This document shows positions 16,734 through 23,266 of a stretch of DNA of 24,124 bases, one piece after another. How positions within the stretch are numbered: position 1 is the first letter of the stretch; every line of letters begins with the position of its first letter. Location of the stretch: positions 1-24,124 of the forward strand of contig CAAEVD010000006.1 of assembly GCA_900759435.1 (NCBI GenBank). The letters are read 5' to 3'. A model generated the notes under the pieces. It saw nothing but the letters and a program-made list of their open reading frames with translations, ran no database searches and had not been told where the DNA came from. Position numbers and translations under genes: made by a program. The DNA is from an uncultured Collinsella sp. (GTDB lineage: Bacteria > Actinomycetota > Coriobacteriia > Coriobacteriales > Coriobacteriaceae).

Positions 16734-18755
16734 ATGTATTGCACTAAGTGCGGAGCTCAGATACCCGATGGCTCCACGTTTTGCACGAGCTGCGGCGCTC
16801 GCGTGGGCGGCGTTGAGGACCAGGCGGAGCCCGTGGCGTTTCCGGTAGGGGATGCGCCGGCGACTGCCCCTGCGGGACAGCACGCTCCTCAGGGTGTCTC
16901 GGCTCATATGGCGGCGCAGCCTCGTTATGAGGAACCTATGACCGAGCCTGCTGAGGTCGCTCAGCCGTTTGTTCCGACGCCGCAGCCCAAGAAGCCCAAA
17001 CACAGGGGCCGTATCGTCGCGGCTGTTATCGGCGGCGTGGCCGTTGTCGCCATTGTCGCCGCTATCGTGATCGTGCCGCGTATCGGCGCGTCGTCCGAGG
17101 TAACCTCGGGTGGCAAGGGCTATGTTGTCTGCGCGTGCGAGACTAAGATTCTGCCCAAGAACAGCAAGGGCAAAAAGCTCAAGAGCTATACCGTCGAGCT
17201 GGCGCCGGTGTCCGGCAAGGGCAAGAGCTACACCATCAAAGTGGATGGCGAGGACGGCTTTGCCATGGAGGACTTTGGCGAGCTGCCCGATCAGAAGTAC
17301 CAGATGACCATTACCTCGGGCAAGGGCAAAAAGAAGAGCACGACCACCATGAAGGTCGACTACGCCAAGGAAGGTTCGGACGCCCCCAAGAATGTCGAGC
17401 TCACCCAGTCCAAGAAGGAGGCCAAAGCCTCTGCCAAGGCAGCGGTCAAGACGGCAAACGAGCTGTTCACCGATAAGATTCTCGAGTACCAGAAGAAGTA
17501 CGGCGAGGGTGAGGCTGTCGGGTTCGATGAATATGCGTATGGAGCCCAGGGCGTTGCTTACGCCAAGCTCATTGACTTTGATGGCGATGGTCAAGATGAG
17601 CTGCTGATTGAGTATTCCGATGAACCGGTGGACCGTGGGGATAACGCAGCCGCTGCGCATCTTGAGGTCTGGGCGTATAAGAATGGCGAGATTGAGAAGG
17701 TCTACACGCCAGAGGTAAACGTATCTCATCAGGAGGCGTGTGTGTCTGTCTGGCTTGATGAATACGAGGGCAAGATTGGTTTTTCGCAGTGGTATGACCA
17801 TGGGACAGCAATTAAGCAAAGCGATCTCTCTGGCGAAAGTGGTCCTTCTGCTCACGAATACCAAGTTAAATTCATTGGCTACGACGGCAAGTCATTCAAA
17901 GCCATAACCGACCTTGTTGCCCCGAATGAAGTTGGTTCTGCCTCTTTGGGCGGTATTGGTTTCTTGTATGCCGACGAGAGCTCGGTTAACAGCACCATTG
18001 GCACGGTGGCCACGACGCTGGAGCAGCTGAAGTCGAAGGATGCCGGCGACGATGCGCAGGCGAGCTACGAGGCCGTCTCTGCCACGCAGGATGTCAACTT
18101 TACGGCTGCGGTTGGCGAAGGCCCGCTGGACCCGTCCCCCGATGACACGTGCCAGATCACGGCTACGTGGACCTATCCTCAGGTGAAGGGCCAGGGCGTG
18201 GGTGTCGCCAAGTTTAACAAGGATATGGTCCAGCTCGTTGCGGATACGCTCGAAGCGAGCAAGCAGGCCTCGATGGATGACGAAGACAGCCACGTGACCA
18301 TGATGTACACCGCCGAGATCGTCTCGATCGATGGCGATATTGCCTGTGTGCGCACGTTTACCGACAGCTATCAACCTCCGTATCGATCGGAGCGAGTGAC
18401 AAGGTCGGCGTTCTACAACCTCAAGACGGGTGAGCAGGTTTCGCTCGAGGACTCGCTTGCGCAGCATGGGCTCTCGTTTGACACCCTCAAGAGCGAGGCC
18501 AAGCAGGCAATTAAGACGGCAAAGCCGGATATGGACTCTGTGTCCGAAGACAGCATCGACGATGACAATAACTACACCGAGGATCATTTCTACTACGACG
18601 GCAAGGGCTATATCATCGTCCTCGATACTGGAGAGTTTGACTGCATGGCATGGGATACGCACGACTTGGTTGCGCACGCCTTCGACTCGAGCTATTCCTG
18701 CGGTCAGGATGTAACGCCCGAGCGAGCCAGGGCTACGTACGTACCCAATGAGTAA
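16734..18755 (+). CDS. zinc-ribbon single-pass membrane protein with large extracytoplasmic region
   Basis: The 673-residue protein begins with a zinc ribbon (C3-x2-C6 ... C17-x2-C20), followed by a disordered Pro/Ala-rich stretch, a basic KKPKHRGR patch, and one membrane helix at about 94-115 (IVAAVIGGVAVVAIVAAIVIV). The remainder should be outside. It contains a Lys/Gly-rich beta segment (about 125-225), a middle portion with FDGDGQDELLIEY (about 279-291) that looks like a Ca-binding D-x-D-G-x-D repeat, and a C-terminal portion (about 440-665) that resembles the DUF3298/RsiV-like fold. The ATG at 16734 follows GGGAG; the in-frame TTG at 16704 lacks such a site. Bases about 17560-17960 are less GC-rich than both flanks. 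The function is unknown; sensing or cell-surface binding is a guess. Confidence 0.8.
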   Translation: MYCTKCGAQIPDGSTFCTSCGARVGGVEDQAEPVAFPVGDAPATAPAGQHAPQGVSAHMAAQPRYEEPMTEPAEVAQPFVPTPQPKKPKHRGRIVAAVIGGVAVVAIVAAIVIVPRIGASSEVTSGGKGYVVCACETKILPKNSKGKKLKSYTVELAPVSGKGKSYTIKVDGEDGFAMEDFGELPDQKYQMTITSGKGKKKSTTTMKVDYAKEGSDAPKNVELTQSKKEAKASAKAAVKTANELFTDKILEYQKKYGEGEAVGFDEYAYGAQGVAYAKLIDFDGDGQDELLIEYSDEPVDRGDNAAAAHLEVWAYKNGEIEKVYTPEVNVSHQEACVSVWLDEYEGKIGFSQWYDHGTAIKQSDLSGESGPSAHEYQVKFIGYDGKSFKAITDLVAPNEVGSASLGGIGFLYADESSVNSTIGTVATTLEQLKSKDAGDDAQASYEAVSATQDVNFTAAVGEGPLDPSPDDTCQITATWTYPQVKGQGVGVAKFNKDMVQLVADTLEASKQASMDDEDSHVTMMYTAEIVSIDGDIACVRTFTDSYQPPYRSERVTRSAFYNLKTGEQVSLEDSLAQHGLSFDTLKSEAKQAIKTAKPDMDSVSEDSIDDDNNYTEDHFYYDGKGYIIVLDTGEFDCMAWDTHDLVAHAFDSSYSCGQDVTPERARATYVPNE

Positions 18756-18781
18756 GGTGGACCGCGAGGGATAAATTGAAC

Positions 18782-18823
18782 AGTCCCCGGTGGCGTCAAG
18801 CAAAACGCCGCCGGGGACTTTTT
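18782..18823 (+). terminator. strong intrinsic terminator
   Basis: A 15-bp stem (18782-18796 with 18805-18819), perfect except for one G-T pair, carries an 8-base loop and is followed by five T residues (18819-18823). It starts 27 bases after the stop of the zinc-ribbon membrane protein gene. Confidence 0.92.
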
Positions 18824-18874
18824 GATGCAAATTGGCTCCGAAACAAGCTATCTGGGCCAGCCACGCCACGAGAA

Positions 18875-19014
18875 GCGCCCATCTACTACGTTTACCAGGG
18901 TTGGACCGACCATGGAGCGTTTTTTAACAATGCGGCAAGACGTTTACCTGCGGTTTTGTTAACACAAATATGGCTATGGTTGGCACCCTTGGGTTAAACG
19001 TAGTAGATGGGCGC
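18875..19014. repeat. 140-base imperfect palindrome
   Basis: The outer arms GCGCCCATCTACTACGTTTA (18875-18894) and its exact reverse complement (18995-19014) pair perfectly over 20 bp. Inside, AGGGT/ACCCT (18897-18901 with 18985-18989), about 8 bp around ACCATGG/CTATGGT (18908-18915 with 18974-18981, including G-T pairs) and TTAACAA/TTGTTAA (18924-18930 with 18956-18962) continue the pairing. ACGTTTACC occurs in the left arm (18888-18896) and again in the loop (18940-18948). ATTTTTT follows at 19015. It may be a mobile palindromic element or an unusually long terminator. Together with the preceding terminator it fills the 290-base gap between genes; I see no coding potential here. Confidence 0.8.
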
Positions 19015-19045
19015 ATTTTTTGGTGCACAGCCCAAGAAGGGATCA

Positions 19046-19282
19046 TTAGCCGCGCTGGAGGCCGAAGAGTTTGGCGTTGCGCTCGGCGACCATCATGTTG
19101 ATGTCGGCGATTTCCAACTCGCCGTCAATGTAGGGCTGGTAGGTGCCATGTGGATCGCCGGCTCCCAAGCTGCAGCTTCCGCAGTTGTCGCAACTGCCGT
19201 TACCGCAGCCCGCGAGCGCTAGCTTGATGATCTCCTCACGCTCGGCACGCGTCGTGTCCTTGATGAGCTTGCTTTTTGCCAT
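19046..19282 (-). CDS. small Cys-rich protein of unknown function (78 residues)
   Basis: The reading frame starts with ATG at 19282, preceded on the - strand by GAGGAA (19292-19287) 4 bases upstream. The N-terminal half is a charged helix (KLIKDTTRAEREEIIKLALAG) and is followed by C26-x4-C31-x2-C34-x2-C37, a possible metal or iron-sulfur binding cluster, and an acidic C-terminal half (DGELEIADINMMVAERNAKLFGL). I do not recognise the family. The codon pattern, ribosome site and compact Cys motif argue for a real gene; the overlapping + strand frames show none of these. Confidence 0.7.
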   Translation of the reverse strand: MAKSKLIKDTTRAEREEIIKLALAGCGNGSCDNCGSCSLGAGDPHGTYQPYIDGELEIADINMMVAERNAKLFGLQRG

Positions 19283-19286
19283 AACG

Positions 19287-19292
19287 TTCCTC
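19287..19292 (-). promoter_or_regulatory. ribosome binding site of the small Cys-rich gene
   Basis: GAGGAA on the - strand lies 4 bases before the ATG at 19282 and is the main support for this start. Confidence 0.55.
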
Positions 19293-19367
19293 GATTCGAT
19301 TGTGACCGTCGCCGCGCATGTCTTGTAGATACCGGCGGGCTTTGCCCATCATAGGCTTTTGCGCGGG

Positions 19368-19373
19368 TAGAAT
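19368..19373 (+). promoter_or_regulatory. candidate -10 element of the 318-residue membrane protein gene
   Basis: TAGAAT at 19368-19373 lies 45 bases before the ATG at 19419. No -35 box at good spacing was found. The same 136-base gap must also hold the promoter of the divergent small gene; TATGAT on the - strand (19355-19350 area) is a possible -10 for it. Confidence 0.35.
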
Positions 19374-19418
19374 GCATGGATAACTTGATGCTTACGGGCG
19401 ACGGAAAGGAAACGTTGC

Positions 19419-20375
19419 ATGGACCAGGATAAGACGACCGTAATGGGTGGCTACGGCTCCCCGCGGACGGGCAATGGCGCCGATGAGACCCGCGTCGTGC
19501 CGAATCCCGGCTACGCTGCTCCCGATACGACGCAGGCGTCGGCCGATCCCACGCGCGTTGTGAATTACGGAAACGCAGCGCAGGACCCGTATGGTGCCTC
19601 GTCGCAGGGCCCCTACGGCAACGCGGCGGCAGACCCTTATGATGACCTGCTGCAAAATCCCATTCCGCAACCTCAGCAGACGACATATATGCCGCGCACG
19701 GCACAACCGCGCTACGAGTCGCGCGACCGATATGCGCGCGAGTCGTATCGTGAGTATCCCAAGTCCATCCCCCAGTATGGCGAGGACGAGGAGAAGAAGC
19801 CTTCGCGTTCGTCGAGCGTGATTAAGAAAATCCTGATCGTACTGGCGATCTTCTTTGCCCTGTCGGTTGTGTTTGCCATCGTGTCGGGCATGCTCAACAA
19901 GCGGGGCGCCACGACTGATACCACGGCCGAGCAGACCGAGGCTACCCAGTCCGACACCGTCGACCTGAGCGATATCCCGGGTCAGTACTGGTCCAACGCC
20001 AAGAAGCTCCTCAAGTCGCGCGGGGCCGATCTTTCGAATGCCGTGATTCTGACCGATGACGGCTCAACGCCTGTTGTCGACGCCAACTGGGTGGTTACGT
20101 CTGTCTACTATAACGATAACGGTAACCTCGAGATTCAGCTCACGCGCAAGGACGGCTCGTCGGGTAATGCGTCCGGCGATCAGGGCGGCGCGGACAGCTC
20201 GAGCTCCAACACGCTGGAGGACCTGAGCAACAAGGCCCAGGAGCTGGGGGATAAGGCCCAGCAGTTGGGCGACACGGCTCAGAATCTCGGCGATACCGCA
20301 CAGAACCTGGGCGATATGGCAACGAACGCCTGGGATGCCCTGCAAAACGGCATTTCGGGTGCGCAGGGGAACTAG
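19419..20375 (+). CDS. single-pass membrane protein with disordered N-terminus and C-terminal heptad repeats
   Basis: The 318-residue protein starts at ATG 19419 after AAAGGAAA. Residues 1-130 are disordered, rich in Gly, Pro, Tyr and Asn, with DPYG/GPYG motifs. Two Lys residues (136-137) precede a membrane helix at about 138-158, so the C-terminal part should be outside. Residues about 185-245 form a small folded segment (GQYWSNAKKLLKSRGADL ... WVVTSVYYNDNGNLEIQL) that resembles a PASTA-like or related beta-alpha fold. A stretch at about 262-300 repeats a seven-residue unit (AQELGDK, AQQLGDT, AQNLGDT, AQNLGDM), a probable amphipathic helix or coiled coil. The role is unknown; it is likely an envelope protein. 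A bidirectional terminator follows. Confidence 0.8.
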   Translation: MDQDKTTVMGGYGSPRTGNGADETRVVPNPGYAAPDTTQASADPTRVVNYGNAAQDPYGASSQGPYGNAAADPYDDLLQNPIPQPQQTTYMPRTAQPRYESRDRYARESYREYPKSIPQYGEDEEKKPSRSSSVIKKILIVLAIFFALSVVFAIVSGMLNKRGATTDTTAEQTEATQSDTVDLSDIPGQYWSNAKKLLKSRGADLSNAVILTDDGSTPVVDANWVVTSVYYNDNGNLEIQLTRKDGSSGNASGDQGGADSSSSNTLEDLSNKAQELGDKAQQLGDTAQNLGDTAQNLGDMATNAWDALQNGISGAQGN

Positions 20376-20412
20376 CGGTCGAGCGGCTAGAGCCTTAGCA
20401 GTGCAAACAAAT

Positions 20413-20477
20413 ACGGGGCGCAGGATCGCGTGACCGGGCGCGTAGGCGCGTTGGTCGGCGGTCCTGCGTCCCGTTTT
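20413..20477. terminator. bidirectional terminator between convergent genes
   Basis: ACGGGGCGCAGGA (20413-20425) pairs with TCCTGCGTCCCGT (20462-20474) at 12 of 13 positions plus one G-T pair. TTTT follows on the + strand (20474-20477), and an A-rich stretch (20405-20411) precedes the stem, giving a T-rich tract on the - strand. It separates the membrane protein gene from the convergent cation efflux gene. Confidence 0.85.
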
Positions 20478-20485
20478 GCTGTTGA

Positions 20486-21667
20486 TTACAGCTGCTCGGC
20501 CGGACGGTCGGGCGAGCTGAAGCCCGAGTCAAATGTGACGACGCACGAGACATCGGGCCGGCGCTCGTGCACGATGCGCGTGACGAGCTCCAGCAGCTCC
20601 TCGTCGGATATGTCAAAGCCGTCGGGACGCACCAGGTCAAGCGAAACAAAGCCGTCGTGCTCGTGCAGGTCGTGGATGGAGAGCGCGGGGTCGATCTGCA
20701 CTACACCGCGCTTGACCCAGCCGCGCAGATCGTCGCCGGTGGTGGCGATGGGGTCGCAGTGCAGCGTGATGTCGATGCCCATCTGATGCTTGATGTCGTG
20801 TTCGATGGTGTCCAGGATCTCGTGATGTTCAAACGCATCGCCCTCGCCGGGCATTTCCACGTGTGCGCTGGCAAACTGGCGGCCGGGGCCGTAGTCGTGC
20901 ACCATCAGGTCGTGCGTGCCTAGGACCTGCGGATACGACATGATCTTGTCGCGGATTGACTGGACGAGCTTGGGGTCGGGCGCTTGCCCCAACAGCGGGC
21001 TGATGGCGTCGCGCACCAGGCCCATGCCGCTGATGCAGATGAAGATGCCCACGCCCAGGCCTGCCCAGCCATCGAGGTCAAAGCCGGTCGTCTGCGAAAT
21101 AAGCGCTGCGGCCAGGACCGAGGCCGAGGTAATGACGTCGTTTTTGGAATCCTGCGCCGTGGCGATAAGCGTCTCGGAATCGATGCGATTGCCCAGCGTG
21201 CGGTTGAACGCTGCCATCCAGAACTTGACGAGCATGGACAGGACAAGGGCTGCCATGGAGAGCGCCGAATACGCGGTGGGAGAGGGCTTGATGATCTTGG
21301 TAATGGACTCGAGTGCCAGGTTGATGCCGACGGCGCAAACGAGAACGGCGACAAACAGCCCCGCCAGGTATTCGTAGCGGCCGTGGCCATAGGGGTGGCC
21401 TTCGTCTGCCGGGCGGCTGGCAAGGCGGAACCCGAGCAGGCTCACGATGTTGCTCGAGGCATCGGAGAGGTTGTTGAAGGCGTCGGCGATGAGCGAGACG
21501 GAGCCCGCGAGCAGGCCCGCGATGCCCTTGGCCAGGCACAGCGTGATGTTGAGGCCGATGCAGATGAGGCTTGCGGCAAAACCCGCGTTGGTGCGGCAGG
21601 AGGTATCGACCGGCTCGCTTTCGCTGCCGGGAACAAGCGTATGTACCAGCCGATTTACAAATAGCAT
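20486..21667 (-). CDS. cation diffusion facilitator transporter, manganese-type
   Basis: The 393-residue protein exports divalent metal from the cytoplasm as a dimer using the proton gradient. Several membrane helices are visible (about 29-58, 100-122, 133-153, 177-215), followed by a cytoplasmic metal-binding domain from about 255. The transport site is N65-x3-D69 in helix 2 and D173-x3-D177 in helix 5. Zinc carriers usually have His in helix 5; the N-D/D-D set is that described for Mn(II) carriers such as MntE, so manganese export is my inference. A C-terminal extension of about 80 residues follows the normal domain (from about GDDLRGWVKRGVV). The start at 21667 is supported by GAGGAC seven bases upstream; earlier in-frame starts at 21688 and 21751 have weaker sites. 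Confidence 0.9.
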   Translation of the reverse strand: MLFVNRLVHTLVPGSESEPVDTSCRTNAGFAASLICIGLNITLCLAKGIAGLLAGSVSLIADAFNNLSDASSNIVSLLGFRLASRPADEGHPYGHGRYEYLAGLFVAVLVCAVGINLALESITKIIKPSPTAYSALSMAALVLSMLVKFWMAAFNRTLGNRIDSETLIATAQDSKNDVITSASVLAAALISQTTGFDLDGWAGLGVGIFICISGMGLVRDAISPLLGQAPDPKLVQSIRDKIMSYPQVLGTHDLMVHDYGPGRQFASAHVEMPGEGDAFEHHEILDTIEHDIKHQMGIDITLHCDPIATTGDDLRGWVKRGVVQIDPALSIHDLHEHDGFVSLDLVRPDGFDISDEELLELVTRIVHERRPDVSCVVTFDSGFSSPDRPAEQL

Positions 21668-21674
21668 AACAATC

Positions 21675-21680
21675 GTCCTC
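21675..21680 (-). promoter_or_regulatory. ribosome binding site fixing the cation transporter start
   Basis: GAGGAC on the - strand, with a 7-base spacer to the ATG at 21667, supports this start over 21688 and 21751. Confidence 0.55.
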
Positions 21681-21715
21681 ACAATCATGTTTAAGGGGAT
21701 AGTGTAGCTCGCATG

Positions 21716-21730
21716 GGCGCACCGTGCGCC
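21716..21730. promoter_or_regulatory. operator-like palindrome upstream of the cation transporter
   Basis: GGCGCAC-C-GTGCGCC is a perfect 7-bp inverted repeat with one central base. It lies 49 bases upstream of the transporter start, just behind a TACACT sequence on the - strand (21706-21701) that could be a -10 box. This would place it over the -35 region, as for a repressor site. The promoter itself is weakly supported. Confidence 0.3.
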
Positions 21731-21882
21731 GGTGCTCAGAAAATGCAGCAATGGTCTGCCCGCGCTAACGGGCGCGAGGCGGAGGGGACGACTGCCCGCG
21801 CGCCTTCGAGTTCACTGCGCCTTCCCGTCCGACCGGGTGCTCCATTTTGGGCCATATGGGTATGGGCATGTGCCTGCCTGCC

Positions 21883-21899
21883 CGACATACTTAATGTCG
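21883..21899. promoter_or_regulatory. operator-like palindrome upstream of the double zinc-ribbon gene
   Basis: CGACAT (21883-21888) and ATGTCG (21894-21899) form a perfect 6-bp inverted repeat around ACTTA, 29 bases before the ATG at 21929. It could be a regulator site or a small leader hairpin. Confidence 0.3.
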
Positions 21900-21912
21900 A
21901 TAGCCCCTGTGC

Positions 21913-21920
21913 AAAGGAGG
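21913..21920 (+). promoter_or_regulatory. ribosome binding site fixing the double zinc-ribbon gene start
   Basis: AAAGGAGG, 8 bases before the ATG at 21929, is the best ribosome site in the window and excludes the much longer in-frame reading from 21713. Confidence 0.85.
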
Positions 21921-21928
21921 ACGTTTCT

Positions 21929-23266
21929 ATGGACGAGATGTTTGCCATTAAATGTCAAAACTGCGGCGGCCCTATGTACTCGCACCAGGCTAAACGCAGC
22001 TTTGAGTGCGCCTATTGCGGCACGGTCGTTCCATGGCAGGCCGATGCGGGGGAGCCCAAGAGCGCCCTGGGCATTCGCCATGCGCCGCTGACGGTGGTCG
22101 ATGGGCTGCTTAAGCTCACCCATGTGTCGCAGCTCGAGCGCCCGGAGGACCCTGACTGGTACTTCTTTAACTCGTACTGGCGCAATCAGTCGGTTCTGGA
22201 GCATCTGCTGTGGGAGGACCGTGGCACGGCGCAGGAGTTCCAAGAGGCTACGCATGTGAGCATCCCGTGCCCCTTCTGCGGCGCATCCTTTGAAGGCGAG
22301 TCCACTCAGCGCGTGTTTGAGTGCCCGTCATGCGGCAATAAGATTGGCGTTGCCGATCTGCTCAAGCCCGGTACCTTTAGCAAGCGCCTGACCATGGGCG
22401 TTGGCGCGGAGTATGTGCCCGAGCAGGGTATTCCCTGCGAAATCTCGCCGCAACAGGCGCGTGCCAACGCGCTGCAGCTGGTACGCCAGTATCCGGATGC
22501 CTTTGCGGGGCACGACGTGGAAGACGCGATTCAAAACGACATGATGCTCTTCTATTTCCCCATGGCGCTCGCAGATTTGCGCATGATGGCGTCCTTCCCG
22601 GGTAAGGGGCTGAGCAAGGAGACCTTGGTGTACTACGAGGTGCTCGACTGGGCGTATCCGCGGGCAAACTACCTGGATGTTCGTCTTATGGGCATTTTGG
22701 AGCCGTGGGACTTTGGCAAGGTGGGGCCGTTTGATCCTGCCATGCAGGAGGGCGACTTCCGCGTCGTTTCCGTCGATGCGTCTACCAAGGACCAGGTGGT
22801 CATTGATAAGCTGGCGCTCGACATTGCCGGCAACGACGCCGAGGCGGTGCTGGGGCTCAATAAAAAGAGCATCCGCGCCTGGGCGCGTAAGGCCCGCAAG
22901 CACAAGGATGGCCTGGTGATGGTGCCGGTCTACTTTGTCGATCGTCCGGCGACGGACAGCCGCGATGGCGAGCGGGTGCGCATTGCTGTAAATGGCCAGA
23001 CGGGTCGTGCGGCAGCGGTAGTGTTTAGCGACAAGCGTGAGACGCATGTGATAGCGCCGCTCAATCCCAACGTGATGCTGTCGAGCGAAAGCACCGTGCA
23101 TGCCACGCCCATCGAGGTCAAATACGTTAAATCGCCCTTCCTATACCAGATCGTGCGTCGTGGAGGCGGTGAGCAACCGCGTCAGGTGGCAGCGGCGGCC
23201 GAGGGTTCCTACCGAGAGGGGAAGCCCAAACGCAAGGGTTTGTTTGGCGCGATATTTGGTAAGTAG
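21929..23266 (+). CDS. double zinc-ribbon protein, TFIIB-type zinc ribbon family
   Basis: The 445-residue protein has two zinc ribbons: C9-x2-C12 ... C27-x2-C30 and C114-x2-C117 ... C132-x2-C135. No membrane helix or signal peptide is seen, so it should be cytoplasmic. The rest (about 150-420) is a mixed alpha/beta region with no catalytic motif that I recognise. The overall design recalls Bacillus YdjG-like proteins, which are sometimes mislabelled as primosomal PriA-like helicases; there is no helicase motif here. A basic tail (REGKPKRKGLFGAIFGK) ends the protein and could be a short amphipathic membrane or protein contact. Its last 140 bases overlap the antisense extension of hsdS. The function is unknown. 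Confidence 0.85.
   Translation: MDEMFAIKCQNCGGPMYSHQAKRSFECAYCGTVVPWQADAGEPKSALGIRHAPLTVVDGLLKLTHVSQLERPEDPDWYFFNSYWRNQSVLEHLLWEDRGTAQEFQEATHVSIPCPFCGASFEGESTQRVFECPSCGNKIGVADLLKPGTFSKRLTMGVGAEYVPEQGIPCEISPQQARANALQLVRQYPDAFAGHDVEDAIQNDMMLFYFPMALADLRMMASFPGKGLSKETLVYYEVLDWAYPRANYLDVRLMGILEPWDFGKVGPFDPAMQEGDFRVVSVDASTKDQVVIDKLALDIAGNDAEAVLGLNKKSIRAWARKARKHKDGLVMVPVYFVDRPATDSRDGERVRIAVNGQTGRAAAVVFSDKRETHVIAPLNPNVMLSSESTVHATPIEVKYVKSPFLYQIVRRGGGEQPRQVAAAAEGSYREGKPKRKGLFGAIFGK

Noticed and set aside
16530..17864. 444-codon - strand frame opposite the zinc-ribbon membrane protein
   Set aside because: No motifs, and it runs through the fhs terminator and the palindrome; the + strand gene has clear domains.
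18875..19014. Ends of an insertion sequence
   Set aside because: The interior is only about 100 bases and encodes no transposase; at most it is a miniature element.
21713..21928. Longer start of the double zinc-ribbon protein at 21713
   Set aside because: The added 72 residues look random, and AAAGGAGG sits directly before the ATG at 21929.
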